Assembly (NCBI GenBank): GCA_036250195.1
Contig: JAVHZZ010000002.1
Location: forward strand, 68,190,205-68,254,204
Direction of reading: 5' to 3'
DNA: 64,000 bases
Source of the DNA: Mixophyes australis
Lineage: Eukaryota; Chordata; Amphibia; Anura; Limnodynastidae
In this document: one piece after another, positions 21,843-33,317 of the stretch
Position numbering within the stretch: the stretch's first letter is position 1
Layout: each line of letters opens with the position of its first letter
Program-made: the position numbers and the translations under genes
The notes under the pieces: generated by a model
Told to the model about the DNA's origin: nothing
Seen by the model: the letters and a program-made list of their open reading frames with translations, nothing else
The model's database searches: none

Positions 21843-22274
21843 ATGGGTGCTAAGCATACGCTAGAGATGGTCAGTGTACTGCCTAAGGAAGGCCCTATTG
21901 GTTCAGCGAGGTTTCTCATGTGTAAGAAATATGGTGCATATGCAACTGTGTATTGTGACACGTGGGTCGGGATGACCAAAGCTTGTGATAGGCCTTTCCC
22001 AACAATAGGGAGTTTTAATGCAGAGGTACTAAATACTGTAAAAGATAAAGTATGGTTGATCAAGTCAACGAAAAAGAGAAATAGACATAATGATTGTTTA
22101 AAATTGTGGCAAATGGAAGGTAACACGTGGCAGAGCAGCGAATGCAAACCGGAAGTAGTCGTGGCGAAAAACGCGCGTGAGGCGGATGTAATCATTGAGA
22201 AGCGTGGCGAACTCAGCGCAAGCGCGCCCCCGCTACCTTATGTGGCGGGAGGGGTAAGTACAGCCGCTTTTTAA
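21843..22274 (+). pseudogene. ERV gag, matrix part
   Basis: ATG 21843 begins MGAK, the N-myristoylation context of retroviral Gag, so this start is preferred over the earlier in-frame ATG at 21738. The domain has the matrix pattern with several basic residues (KSTKKRNRH) and ends in a Pro-rich segment. A stop at 22272-22274 is reached in this frame, and the capsid part continues in the +1 frame, so a one-base lesion lies near 22250-22275. Family knowledge: matrix directs Gag to the plasma membrane. Confidence 0.8.
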
Positions 22275-22275
22275 A

Positions 22276-23463
22276 ACTGAAAATAGAAAAATTGCTAAGT
22301 TGTACCCTGTTTTAAGCCAGTTTCAATCAAGTGTATCTGAAAATGAAGATGAACCCACTGTGATTTCGGCCATTGCCCATGTTGTTAGTGTACTAGAAGC
22401 TCAGCGCAAGTATGAGAAAATGGCTGAGATAGGTGAGAGTAGCGTGATCACTAGGAGTGAAAGCGTCCTAAATCTAGGACCAGTAAATCCTGTAGTGTCC
22501 CCTGAAGTTAGTGTACCAGAGGGTGCGTTCCCAGTCCGCACAATATCGGTTCCCAATGGGAAACTGGATAAGGATGGTGTAGTTCCTTTAAGAAATGTTA
22601 CAATGCATTGTCCCTGGACTAGATCAGAATTACGTTCCATTATGACTGAATTCCCAGACCCTAGAAAGGAGTTAGCTAAATGTCAGAAATTTGTTAAAGA
22701 CTTAGGGAATGCTCACGAACCAACCAGTAAGGATTGGCGGGTAGTGTTGAGGGCGTGTCTTCCTCCCAATACTAACATACAAAAATTTATTGAAGATTGT
22801 TTGTTGGAGGAAGATGACACCTTGACTGATGAGATTAACCAACGGAATATAGAACAAATTGTCAAACACTTAGCCATCTGTTTTCCAGTAGTAGAAAATT
22901 GGAGTAAGATTTTCACCATTAAACAAAAGGATAGTGAAACTGCCTCAGATTACTTTTCTAGAGCTATAACAGCGATCGCACGATTTACTGGGATATCCAA
23001 CATAAGTGAGGATCCATATCACAGAGAGTTAGCTGTAGGAGTACTGATGGACGGCCTTAGAGAAAATTTAAAGACGAGAGTACAAACCACATTACCTAAT
23101 TGGAGAGGCGTCACGGTAGACTCTCTTAGGGAGTCTGCTGTGGAGCATGACAAGAACCTTTTTAGAAAAAGGGAAGAGAAAAGTGATAAGTTAATGACGG
23201 TAAGTATACAGGCTCTAGAAGGGGTGCATACACGACCACCAGCATACAACCCATATAACAGGAAATCTAAAGTGATCAGGTGTTTCAACTGTAACGAGGA
23301 AGGACATTACAGGAGAGATTGTAATAAAGAAAGACTCAATACACATAGGGGTGGGTCACATAGATATCCTCCAAGGAAGGATTCACATAGACTAGAAGAC
23401 TCACATCTACCCGCGCATATTACGGCAGCAAATGCTGCGCGGGAAATCAATAGTCAGCGCTAG
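22276..23463 (+). pseudogene. ERV gag, capsid and nucleocapsid part
   Basis: This part is open from about 22276 to the UAG at 23461-23463 and has no ATG of its own that fits. Capsid homology runs roughly from 22600 to 23170 (CPWTRSEL, FPDPRKE, then DYFSRAITAIARF). One CCHC knuckle, C-X2-C-X4-H-X4-C, lies at 23281-23322, followed by a basic tail. It is frame-shifted relative to the matrix segment upstream. The UAG is followed in the same frame by pol, the gamma/epsilon arrangement in which readthrough makes Gag-Pol. Confidence 0.85.
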
Positions 23464-26103
23464 GGGTCAGGTCATACCTGTAGTCTACAGCCAGTGAGGT
23501 TAACTGAGAGTCAGAGTGAAGAACCAACAATGATAGTTGACATAGCGGGTAGGAAACAAACTTTTCTTGTAGATACAGGGGCGGCCCGATCTGTGATAAC
23601 CTCTCCTTTCAATCTACAGGTGACCAGTAAAACCATTCCAGCTATGGGGGTGACAGGAAAAGTGTTACATTATCCTCTAACTAAACCCTCTGAAGTTACT
23701 ATCGGCCCTCTGCATACTAAGCATTCGTTTCTCTTAGCTGCAGCGGCTCCTACTAACTTGCTAGGGAGAGAATTGTTATGTAAAATGGGATGTGTCATAT
23801 ACTGTACTTCAGATGGTGTGTTCCTAGATATACCCGAGAAGGTTGCACATGAGGTACAGGACATATTGGACACCCCTCAAAGGTTAATGTTACACTCTTC
23901 TGTTATAGAACAAAGTCCATCTCAAGTAAAGGGGATGTTGCTGGAAATACCAGGTTCCCTATGGACCAGAGATGGACAGGACACTGGACTGATGGCAAAC
24001 GTAGCCCCTGTCATGGTCAATCTAAAGAGTGGTAGGATAGCTCCAAAAATCCTACAGTATCCATTAAAACCGGAGGTGGAACTAGGGGTATATCCTGTTA
24101 TTGAGAGGCTAATACAACAAGGGATTTTAATCCGTACGGCCAGTACAGCAAATAGTCACATTTTCCCTGTGAAGAAGAGTGGGGGGAGGGGCTATAGATT
24201 AGTCCAGGACTTAAGGGGAATTAACAAAGTTGTTGAGAGCCAATTCCCCGTAGTGCCGAATCCAGCTGTCATCCTCATGCAGATTCCACCGTCTGCCAGT
24301 CATTTTACTGTCAATGATCTATGTTCTGCTTTCTTTTCAGTCCCTCTTCACCCTGACTGCCAATACCTTTTTGCATTCTCCTACAGGGGAGTGCAATACA
24401 CATGGACCAGACTACCCCAGGGGTTCATTGACAGCCCCAGTATTTTCTCCCAAGCCTTACATGACTGTTTGCAATCCTTTCAACCCCACAATGGGTCTGT
24501 TCTAATTCAATATGTGGACGATTTGTTGTTGTGCTCTGATTCTTTTATGTCATGTTTACATGATACTAAATTGTTGTTGCTTCATCTTTCACAAACAGGG
24601 CACAAGGTGGCAAAGGATAAATTACAGCCATGTCAGACTAAGGTCAAATACTTAGGACACTGCCTCACTAAGGGGCTAAGACACCTGACAACCGACAGAA
24701 TTGAGGCCATACAACACATGACCCTGCCACAGAGCCAGAAGCAGATTCGTACTTTCTTGGGGATGTGTGGATACTGTAGGTCCTGGATCCCAGGTTTTTC
24801 TATTCTGGCATTACCATTGCAGGAGCTAGTCTCTTCCTCGAAACCAGAACGTGTTGTACACACAGAAGAGTCAGAGCAAGCGTTCTTTAATCTTAAAGAT
24901 AGTCTGACAAGAGCACCTGCATTGGGAATACCTGATTATGAAAAGCCTTTTGAGCTATTTTGTACAGAAGCTAATGGTTGTGCAGCAGGTGTCCTCGCAC
25001 AGAAACATGGTGACGCTAGCAGACCGGTAGCATACTATAGTGCACAATTAGACAATGTGGCAAGATCACTCCCAACATGTCTCAGAAGTGTAGCAGCAAC
25101 GGCCCTTCTAGTAAGTAAGAGCGAGGATGTAGTATTAGGACATAATTCAACCATCTATACACCCCATGCTGTATCAGCTCTGTTAAATTCAGCCCAAACC
25201 AGACATGTTTCTTCAGCTAGATTCACAAAATGGGAACTAGCCCTGATGGCACCCTCAAACATCACCATCAAACGATGTAGCACCTTAACTCCAGCTACAT
25301 ACCTTCCGTATGTGTCTCTAGAGACACAAAGGGTGGGAGGTGAAGAGACCCTGGTTGATGATGAGTTAGGCAAGAATACTGACACGCATGACTGTATGGA
25401 ACACCTGAATCAGACCTTTACTGCAAGGCCCGACATACGTGACACCCCCTTAGAAAATGTAGATTTTACGTTTTATACAGACGGAAGTTGCCATAGACAG
25501 ACAGAGACAGGAGAGCTATGTACTGGTTACGCTGTTGTAGATGATCAGGATGTGGTAGAAGCTGAACCCCTTGGCCCACCTCACTCAGCCCAGGTGGCGG
25601 AATTAGTAGCACTAAGGAGAGCGTGTGAATTGGCAGAGGGTAAATCAGCCAATATATATACTGACTCTAGGTACGCCTTCGGGGTAGTGCACGATTTTGG
25701 GGCCCTTTGGCGTCTTAGAAACTTTACGACAGCAGCAGGTACACCAGTAGCACATTCACAACACATAAAAGGACTTCTGAAAGCGATACAGTTACCCAGA
25801 ACAGTAGCCGTCATAAAGTGCAAAGCCCATACCTTTGAAGAAGACCCAGTGTCACTGGGCAACAACAGGGCAGACGAAGCTGCTAAATGGGCAGCAGGGC
25901 AACCTATGACTCTATCGCTCGAGACTATGATGGTTTTTCAGACATTAGACATGCAGAAATTAATTGAAATGCAAGATTTGTGTTCCCTGCAGGAAAAGGC
26001 GGTCTGGAAGGCGAAGGGATGTGGTCAAGAGTCCTCAGGACTCTGGAGGGATGGACAAGGTAAGCCTGTAGCTCCCCCGAACATACTATCCAAGCCTGGC
26101 TGA
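23464..26103 (+). pseudogene. ERV pol: protease, reverse transcriptase, RNase H
   Basis: In frame with gag after UAG. Protease motif LVDTGA is at 23566-23583 (Asp 23572-23574) and GREL at about 23770. RT runs about 24030-24900 with LPQGF and the catalytic YVDD at 24511-24522. RNase H runs about 25450-25860 (TDGSC, then E at ELVALRRA, then YTDSRYA). The frame ends at 26101-26103, where the integrase continues in another frame, so a one-base frameshift lies near 26075-26100. The RT and RNase H catalytic motifs look intact. Confidence 0.9.
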
Positions 26104-27139
26104 AGCAGCACACGGCCTGACTCACCTGGGTAAAGAAGGTATGCACAAACTGGTGAGAGCATACTGGTGTGCTCCCGGATTTTCCTCTCAAGCTGGTAAG
26201 AAAGCAATGTCATGTCTTACTTGTTTGAGGAAAAATTTTGGGAAAACTATTCCAACTGAGCCATTCCACATCCCTCCTACAGACGGACCTTTTCAAGTAA
26301 TACAAATTGACTATATCCAATTACCACCGTGCAGGAATCTAAAGTATGTGTTAGTGTGTATTGATGTGTTTTCCGGTTGGGTAGAAGCATATCCGGCAGC
26401 CACTAATACTGCTGTGTTCACTGCAAAGAAAATTGTACAAGACTTTGTGTGTAGGTTCGGTATCCCTAGAATCATTGAAAGTGATAGGGGTACCCATTTT
26501 ACTGGTGATATCTTCCAAAATATGTGTAAACTCATGGGAATCAGTAGCAGACTTCACACCCCTTACCGACCACAAGCCAGTGGTAAGGTGGAGAGAGTAA
26601 ACGGTACTATCAAGAACAAACTGGGTAAGATAATGGCTGAAACTGGGTTGGCATGGCCTGAGGCTTTGCCGTTGGTCCTCCATAGCATTCGAACCACTCC
26701 TAGACCTCCTCTTAATCTGTCCCCCTTTGAGATACTGTTCGGACGACAACCTCATTTGATCGTGAGTCCACAAGACGACTTAAAGTGTAATAATGAAGTG
26801 ACTGTACAATATCTTATAAGAATGAGTAGACAGCTGAAACAACAACAACAAAAACTAAAAATGCTGTCACCTGGTATGCCAGAGACGAACTGTCATGATG
26901 TTGAACCTGGAGACTATGTTATGATCCGCAATTTCTTACGTTCAGGTTGTTTAATAGACCGTTGGGAAGGCCCGTACCAAGTGCTGCTGACCAGTACTAC
27001 ATCACTGAAGGTTGCAGAGAGAGACACTTGGGTCCATTCCACCCACTGCAGGAGAGTCCATAATCCGGAGAAAGTGCAAGACAAAACTCAGACCGACGAC
27101 ATAGAACTGTCACTTGTGAGCCTGTTCCGGGAGACCTAA
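26104..27139 (+). pseudogene. ERV pol: integrase
   Basis: The frame is shifted relative to RT/RNase H. The N-terminal HHCC zinc site shows CLTC at about 26215, with its histidines just downstream of the shift. The catalytic triad is present: Asp in IQIDYIQ (about 26306), Asp in SDRGTHF (about 26480), and Glu in KVERVNG 36 residues later, which is the D,D-35-E spacing. The C-terminal domain includes GDYVMIRNF and RWEGPYQVLL. The stop is at 27137-27139, upstream of env. Confidence 0.9.
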
Positions 27140-27196
27140 AGCCTGCAGTTGAGACACCTGAACCAGAGACGTTGCCTCAGAACTATCTTTCCAGCG

Positions 27197-28987
27197 ATGG
27201 AGTGGCGGTTTTTGTTTTTCTTTTGTTCCAGGATTTTCCTTGTTTTTACTTTTTCTAGGACATTCTATTTTTGTGAAGGGGGATGGAGGACGGAGGAGAG
27301 TTCTGGGAGTGATACGGATGAAATGGAGGCCGAAGAAAAGTTAATAGGATACTCTGAACAGCCCATTATCAAACTTGGTCCAGGGGTTATGAAAAGGTCT
27401 GCTAGCTCAGGAACTCGGAGGCAGTGTGAGGGGCTATTGTCTAATGAATATTGTATCTGCAAGTTCTGCGACTCCCTAGTTGAAGAGAGATGCATCCAAT
27501 GATGCCAGTCCCCCAGTACTCTGAATATAGGCGGGCATCCTTTGGAGGATTATCACTCCCTGGTGGGTAAGGTGCTAAACCAAACCGAGTGTTGGGTGTG
27601 CTCTCACGTGCCTCAAGGGCAGCATAACATAGGACTAGTGCCATTCCCTCTAAACATATCCGAAGTACTCGAATTAAGGGGTGGGAGGCCCATAGAAGGG
27701 AGGTACAATAACACTAGGTCCCCTAGTCTGACGCTTCGACAATACTCCATAGGCAGATCTTTGCTGTGCCTAAACATATCTCATGCAAAGCGCCTGGAGA
27801 ATTGGGAGGCTGACCTATCAGATTAGACAATGGCTCGCCACACTCATTTTAGAGGGAGACTCACAAGGTCACTACTAGGCAGGAATGTTGATGGAAGTCA
27901 CAAGTTAGGGCGTATAACCAAACATAAGAAGGTATCCATTGGAAAAGTCTCTACAGATAAATGTGAAAATGTCATTAATGCCGACACGTGTCTAGAGCAG
28001 ATGGAGACACTAGGCATGGGTAGTTTTATCAAAACTCTGTGTGATATAATTCATGGGCATACTGTTCCTTATGTTCTCCCTGAGGATGTGTATTTTGTTT
28101 GTGGAAGAAAAGCTTATTTCTGGGTGACTCCGAGTTCCAAGGGCTTGTGTTTCCTAGCTAAACTGGTTCCTGAAATCATGACTATTACTCATGAAGAAAT
28201 GGTTGATATTCACAAGACTACATCACCACCATACATACACACACAGTATGAACACCGTGGCAAGAGAAATATGATTCCTGGTGAGGAACCCATAGCTACA
28301 AAATTGATTAGTGAAACTGCTGGTTTCCAAGTTATGGTTGCTCTAGATCTCACCAGGACCGCTCGGGGAACATTAAACTTTAAATATATCCAAGACCTAG
28401 TCAAATTAATAGATCATATCACCGAGATGTATGATGACACTTTCAGGTATACTGGAAGGGAGCTACAAGCGTACAAGAAAGAGTTGGTGCAACATAGACT
28501 GGTACTAAATTATCTCACCTCTATTACTGGTGGGTACTGTGTGACACTGGCCATCCAGTTCGGTGTCAAATGTTGCACGTACATTACAAATAATATGGAT
28601 GGCCCTAAAGAGGTTAAAGACCGGAAGATGGATGAAATTTTGCAGCTGAAATGGGAATTTCGAAAGAGCCATACTTCTTCGTTATATGAGGTCGGGGAAA
28701 AGGTGGCGGGTTGGTTCTCATGGTTGAACCCAGCAAAATGGTTCTCCGGTCTGGGGGAGTGGGTACAGGAAATGATTGCGAGTGTAGGTAAGCTCCTTCT
28801 CCTTATACTGGGTGTCATCTTAGCAATTGGTTTAGTTGTCAAATGTGTTCCTACTGTGTTGAAGTGTGTAAAATGGTCTCATAGGAGTAACACTGAGAAA
28901 GAGACTGAAAGGGTGGTACCAGATACCGAGATCATGGTCTGTGAAGAAGTATTGTATAATCCTGAACTTGAAACGGTGATTGGGTGA
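27197..28987 (+). pseudogene. ERV env with two premature stops
   Basis: A single frame of 597 codons begins with a hydrophobic signal-peptide-like segment at 27197. It is interrupted by TGA at 27500-27502 and TAG at 27824-27826. The surface part holds CWVC (27590-27601), the CXXC type motif of gamma-type Env. A furin-type RGKR site lies near 28254-28268. In the transmembrane part one Cys (28538-28540) is followed by CC (28571-28576) ten residues later, not the usual six. A membrane helix lies at about 28793-28850, then a cytoplasmic tail. Family knowledge: Env mediates receptor binding and fusion. This copy cannot make full-length Env. Confidence 0.85.
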
Positions 28988-29003
28988 TAGTTTATTACAC
29001 TAT

Positions 29004-29016
29004 CAAAGGGTGGAAC
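29004..29016 (+). other. ERV polypurine tract
   Basis: The purine-rich tract CAAAGGGTGGAAC directly precedes the 3' LTR and is the expected plus-strand primer. Confidence 0.75.
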
Positions 29017-29854
29017 TGTCGAAGTCAGCAAATTGGATAAAGTCATTTCAATTAAAGTCTAGCAAACTTGGTTGTCTTTGTCTGAAAAGATGCGTACGAT
29101 ACGCTACGGCGTACAAGGGCACGCTACGGCGTGAAAGGGCGTGCGCATCCACTACACGTGGCGGCAACAGTAATCGGTCTTTTACCATACATTCGCACAA
29201 ACACGCATACTTATAAAATAGTACACATTAATGGTAGTTGCAACACATAGTCAGTTATGTCGAAATATAGTAGTATTTATTTGTTATATCAGAGTTACAT
29301 GCATATTAGTGAAATACACGGAATGGGTTGAAGGAATAACATCATGAGTGGTATCATAATGAACCTCATTACATATCGTACTGTTTGGTTCACTCTGCGA
29401 GGGAATCGCAGAGTGCATACACAAGTTATGAATGATAGGGAATTATGAACTACTTAAGACTAAGGAATCTTGGCGGGAAGAGCAGAGCATACCCCCTGCA
29501 GAGATGACCCCCTCCTTTGGATTCCTTTGTATGAACTGGCCAATGATGACGACCCCTTGGACTTTCCTGAGACCTGGACCAATAGATGCAAGCTATTCCA
29601 TCTTCATTGTATTACTGTATTTGATTGTGTATATAAGCAGCAGCTTGTGATCCAGAGTGCAGACTTCTTGTCCCCAGACTTCAGGATTGAATGACTGCAC
29701 TGGATCCAGAGCGCCTGCGATAAGTAACGACTGTATTTACTATTACTTCGCTTGAGCATATTTATTCTACTATTTGCGAATAAATCTTTGTGCTTTGGAA
29801 ACACAAATCGAGGTTCGACAATCGTTATTGGTTAGCGACAATACGCACATAACA
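29017..29854 (+). repeat. ERV 3' LTR
   Basis: The LTR is 838 bp, the same length as the 5' LTR, with about eight substitutions noticed between the two. It ends CACATAACA and is followed by the CCCT target duplication. Confidence 0.93.
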
Positions 29855-29910
29855 CCCTAGCCAATTCATTAATTTCCTCCCCCTCTATCCATTTCATTCA
29901 TGGAATCATC

Positions 29911-30918
29911 TCAACCTACCCGTCCACGAATCTGGCAGTTACCGTGTCTCATATGTGAATGCAAAAGCCGCATAAATTTATTGCAGACCTGTTCTGAGTC
30001 CAAAGAATCATCCCCAGTACTCAGAATATCCAAATAGGAGTCCAGGCACCCAGCACATACATGTCTCTCATATCCACCAGAAGAAAGCGTACTGGATACA
30101 CCTGCGACTGCCCCTGCATCATTCCGAGCCGTCTGATCCTGGCCGACATCCTCTCGCTGATGACTCTGGGGCTGCATTTCAAAATGGACATCTGTAATCT
30201 GTAGCCCTGAAATGGGAGAGGGGTTAGAAAGAGCAATATCCTGATGTACAGGTTGGGAAGCATGACAGACACCTGGTTCTGTAGGGGTCTTGCGGTGAGG
30301 TACCGGGTTGTAGGGAACTAACAGAAACGTGTTTGCACTGTAAAATTTGCTGATTAGAGCCGAGTGAAGCTGTAGGGAGCCTGGACAGGTCAGAGTAAGG
30401 CTGGTATAAAATAGTGTCATAGGCTATTGCTGTCCAGGAAACACACCTGCAGGATAAAATTGTTGAGACCATTGATTCGAGGGCATGGGGGTCATGTGGA
30501 AAGGACTGGAAAACTGGAAAGGTTGAAAGGGGGACAAATGAACTGAGAAGAGTGATTGGCTCCAATATGGGTAACATTGGAGATTATACAGCGGCCCTGT
30601 GGTAGGTGCCACAGGGCTGCTGTATGAGAATAAAGGGAGCTGGGAATACCATGACTGGAGGGAAGGGGGTTTGGGAAAATTAAAGTCTGGGGGGTTGTGG
30701 AGCATGGAGGGGGGACAGGAAAGGGTATCGGAGGGGAACCAATGGGAGGCAACACAGGATGTGTGCACCAGGATTGGGATATGAGGAAGAGGGAAATGTG
30801 GATGCAGAATGATCTGGGGGGAGCGCTCTGCGACATTGGCTGAGATAATCCTTGGATAAGGGTGGGGACCAACGGAAAGGGGTAAATCTTGGCCGGCATG
30901 GGGCACAGGTGAAACCAA
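29911..30918 (-). pseudogene. Unrecognised Pro/Ser-rich ORF, one stop (retroelement gag-like?)
   Basis: The minus strand is open in one frame from 30918 to 29911 except for one TAG at 30424-30426. The N-terminal half is Pro-, Ser- and Phe-rich (PFQPFQFSSPF). The C-terminal part has HVCAGCLDSYLD and an acidic/polar region. It starts about ten bases downstream, on the minus strand, of the LTR-like unit at 30928-31553. I infer a Gag-like or ORF1 product of an unclassified retroelement and cannot name the family. DIRS-like was considered without proof. Confidence 0.35.
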
Positions 30919-30927
30919 GTGGAGCTG

Positions 30928-31553
30928 TCACAACTGTATGTTGCAAACCTGCTAGCGTTGACACTACTTGGAGGAAAGTTCGGAATCTAACTTGCCCCTG
31001 GTACTCACCAGGGACCCCCGCAAGGAGGTATGGACTCCGCCGCAGGAGACACGAACGTCGCGGTCCTTCCCCAAGTCGGATAGCGAGGCACGTGAGAAGA
31101 ATGGTCAGACAAGCTGGATCTGTAACAATGCTGGCAACCAAGGTACACTAGGAGTATCCAGAAGAATGGTGAGACAAGCTGGGTAGTTAACAGTCTGGTA
31201 ATGCGGTACAACAGGGAAATCCAGTGGTCAAACGTTCCGGGTAGAAAGGGCACTGGAAGGCAGGATAGTCAAGACAAGGCAAATGTACAGGAACGCTGGA
31301 GGCAGGCAATGAGACCTGATACTCTGGCACTAGAGGGCAGACAGGATATGCCTTATATAGGCTGGGCAGCCTATGGATGGAAGGGGTGGCGGCGCTGTCA
31401 TCAGCCACCTCCGGAGGTTATGAGTAGCGTCCCGTTGCCTAGGAACAGGACGCGCATGCGCAGACGGCCGGGCGGCCGGAAGTTCCACATCTGTTTGCCA
31501 GGCGGAGAGGATATGCAGGCGACAGACCCGGAGATACAGCGGGACGGCGGCTG
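30928..31553 (-). repeat. LTR-like unit, minus strand
   Basis: Read on the minus strand it starts TGTCAGCCGCC and ends GTTGTGACA. It has a TATA-like CCTATATAAGG (about 31352-31362), followed by the pyrimidine-rich transcribed style of frog gypsy LTRs. An internal near-duplicate (AGACAAGCTGG at about 31107 and 31171) is seen. No target duplication or purine tract was found at its right edge, so it may be a 5' LTR or a truncated copy. Confidence 0.5.
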
Positions 31554-32000
31554 ACAGGGGCAAAGTAATAACCCGGGGGAAGTGGGTGTGGTGGTTTATA
31601 CACTGTATTGAGAGGGGGGAAGATTAGCTGGTAAGGAATGAGCATCTGATGTGTCACTATTGCCTGCAGCTGAGAGGGACTCTAATGCTGCAGACACAAA
31701 AACTGTGAGCTTGACAGTGGCCCCTTATATGCGGGGCAGCAACAAAACGTGTGGGGGCTGACAGTGCAGCTGCAGGTGCCCTCCAGCTCTGACAGTCACA
31801 CTGAGACACTGGCGCAAGAGCTTAGCAGTGGGGGGGATACGAGACTCCTCTGCAGCCGGAACTATAATGGCGAAGGCGCAAGTGCGGCTGCACGGCCACG
31901 CAATGACAGAGAGGAGGAAGGGGATGCAGGATTTACTTACTAGACGCATGCATTCATATTAGCCTTATTATATGTTTAAGGTGTTTTTTTCATATAGGTA
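31554..32000. other. CpG-containing stretch without a gene
   Basis: The composition resembles 13490-13800, and it may be part of the same old element. I see no supported ORF. Confidence 0.3.
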
Positions 32001-32345
32001 ATCAGCATCATCATCATTTATTTATATAGCGCCACAGATTCCGCAACGCTGTACAGAGAACTCATTCACATCAGTCCCTGTCCCATTGGAGCTTACAGTC
32101 TAAATTCGCTAACATACACACACAGAGAGAGAAAGAGAGAGACTAGAGTCAATTTTTGATAGCAGCCAATTAACCTACAAAGTATGTTTTCGGAGTGTGG
32201 GAGGAAACCGCAGCACCTGGAGGAAACCCACGCAACACAGGGAGAAAAAAAAAAATCCACATAGATAAGGCCATGGTCGGGAATTGAACTCATGACCCCA
32301 GTGCTGTGAGGCAGAAGTGGTAACCACTTAGCCACCATGCTGCCC
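32001..32345 (-). mobile_element. Non-LTR element 3' tail, family T copy 1
   Basis: On the minus strand it ends ...TATATAAATAAATGATGATG, that is, an (ATG)n tail preceded by TCTGTACAGCG. It includes CTCCAATGGG and TTAATTGGCTGCTATCAA. The same family occurs in the same orientation at 51924-52134 and 57721-57902. The class (LINE tail or SINE) is not settled. Confidence 0.7.
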
Positions 32346-33316
32346 AAAGTAATATCCTTCTTCCTTCACCATGAGGTCACCAATTATGATTGCACTTATT
32401 AGCACTAATCATTAAACTAGAGGTAGTATACAAAATTTTGTTGATATCTCCTTTCAAGTAATTCTTCTGTTCTCTTATATTCCTTCTCAGATGTACTTAG
32501 TAATCAATCATATATTGGGAAACAGAAAGCAGAGCAAATAAAGTGCAATATTGTTTTAAGATGACATCCTTTAATATACATTAGTATTTGATCTGATAAT
32601 AAAAATAATTGTACATAAAAACAAATAACCTTAAACATCTAATAAGACTAATATAAATGCATGCGTCTAGTAAGTGCATTCCCATCAGGGAACACTAATT
32701 GGGAATGGTTACACATCAATATTAGAGTGAAGATTTACACACAGCAAAAATTGTATTACTTTTTCTGTTTTGAGATACATATAGATTTGTTGAAACAAAA
32801 TCACGCTATGTTAAGTTTTTTGTCTCTTTACATACAGTGTGCGATAAACATTATTTAAAAGTCTTTGAGGAGTCCACACTACACAGTAGTGTATTGAAAT
32901 ATTGAAGGAAGAACACATACTGCAGAAAAAAATAAGTATATTTTTATTTTTTTACTATTTCTGTTTCACTATAATCTGAAATAATAATACCAACAGCGCT
33001 GGAAGCTCTATCTTCTATTTTTAGTTTTATATATTTTCTTAGAATTTATGTGTGATTCTTATTGAGTGGGCAGCGGTGATTGGTAAGTGCACTGTCTATT
33101 GCTTATTGCATCACATTTTTAATGTACATTAAGGGCATGCCTGAGGGCGTATCAACACGGATGCGGCCGATTCAAGTTTTGGGGCATCTTTTACCAACGT
33201 GTTTTTTAGCCATATCATTTGCACCAGCTTCAGGGCAGGTGTAAGTGTATGTCACTAGATAGCACAGAACATGTGTATGTAAGAAAGATAAACTATAAAA
33301 ACTACATTGCCTTTGT
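32346..33316. other. AT-rich intergenic, nothing recognised
   Basis: I see no ORF with known domains, no repeat structure and no RNA gene here. Confidence 0.4.
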
Positions 33317-33317
33317 T

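Larger units (their letters stand above)
14361..29858 (+). mobile_element. Class I (gamma/epsilon-like) endogenous retrovirus, full structure
   Basis: Two 838-bp LTRs, starting TGTCGAAG and ending CACATAACA, bound a gag-pol-env interior. A 4-bp target duplication CCCT lies at 14361-14364 and 29855-29858. By eye the LTRs differ at about eight positions (about 99% identical), so the insertion is recent. A tRNA-Pro-like primer site, one CCHC zinc knuckle, in-frame gag-UAG-pol and a CWVC motif in Env all point to class I. A 5.6-kb chromovirus sits inside its leader. Gag and pol each carry a frameshift and env has two stops, so this copy is defective. Confidence 0.93.

Noticed and set aside
22252..22257. 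GTAAGT in gag as a functional splice donor
   Set aside because: It lies near the frameshift, but no fitting acceptor restoring the frame was seen. A small indel is the simpler explanation.
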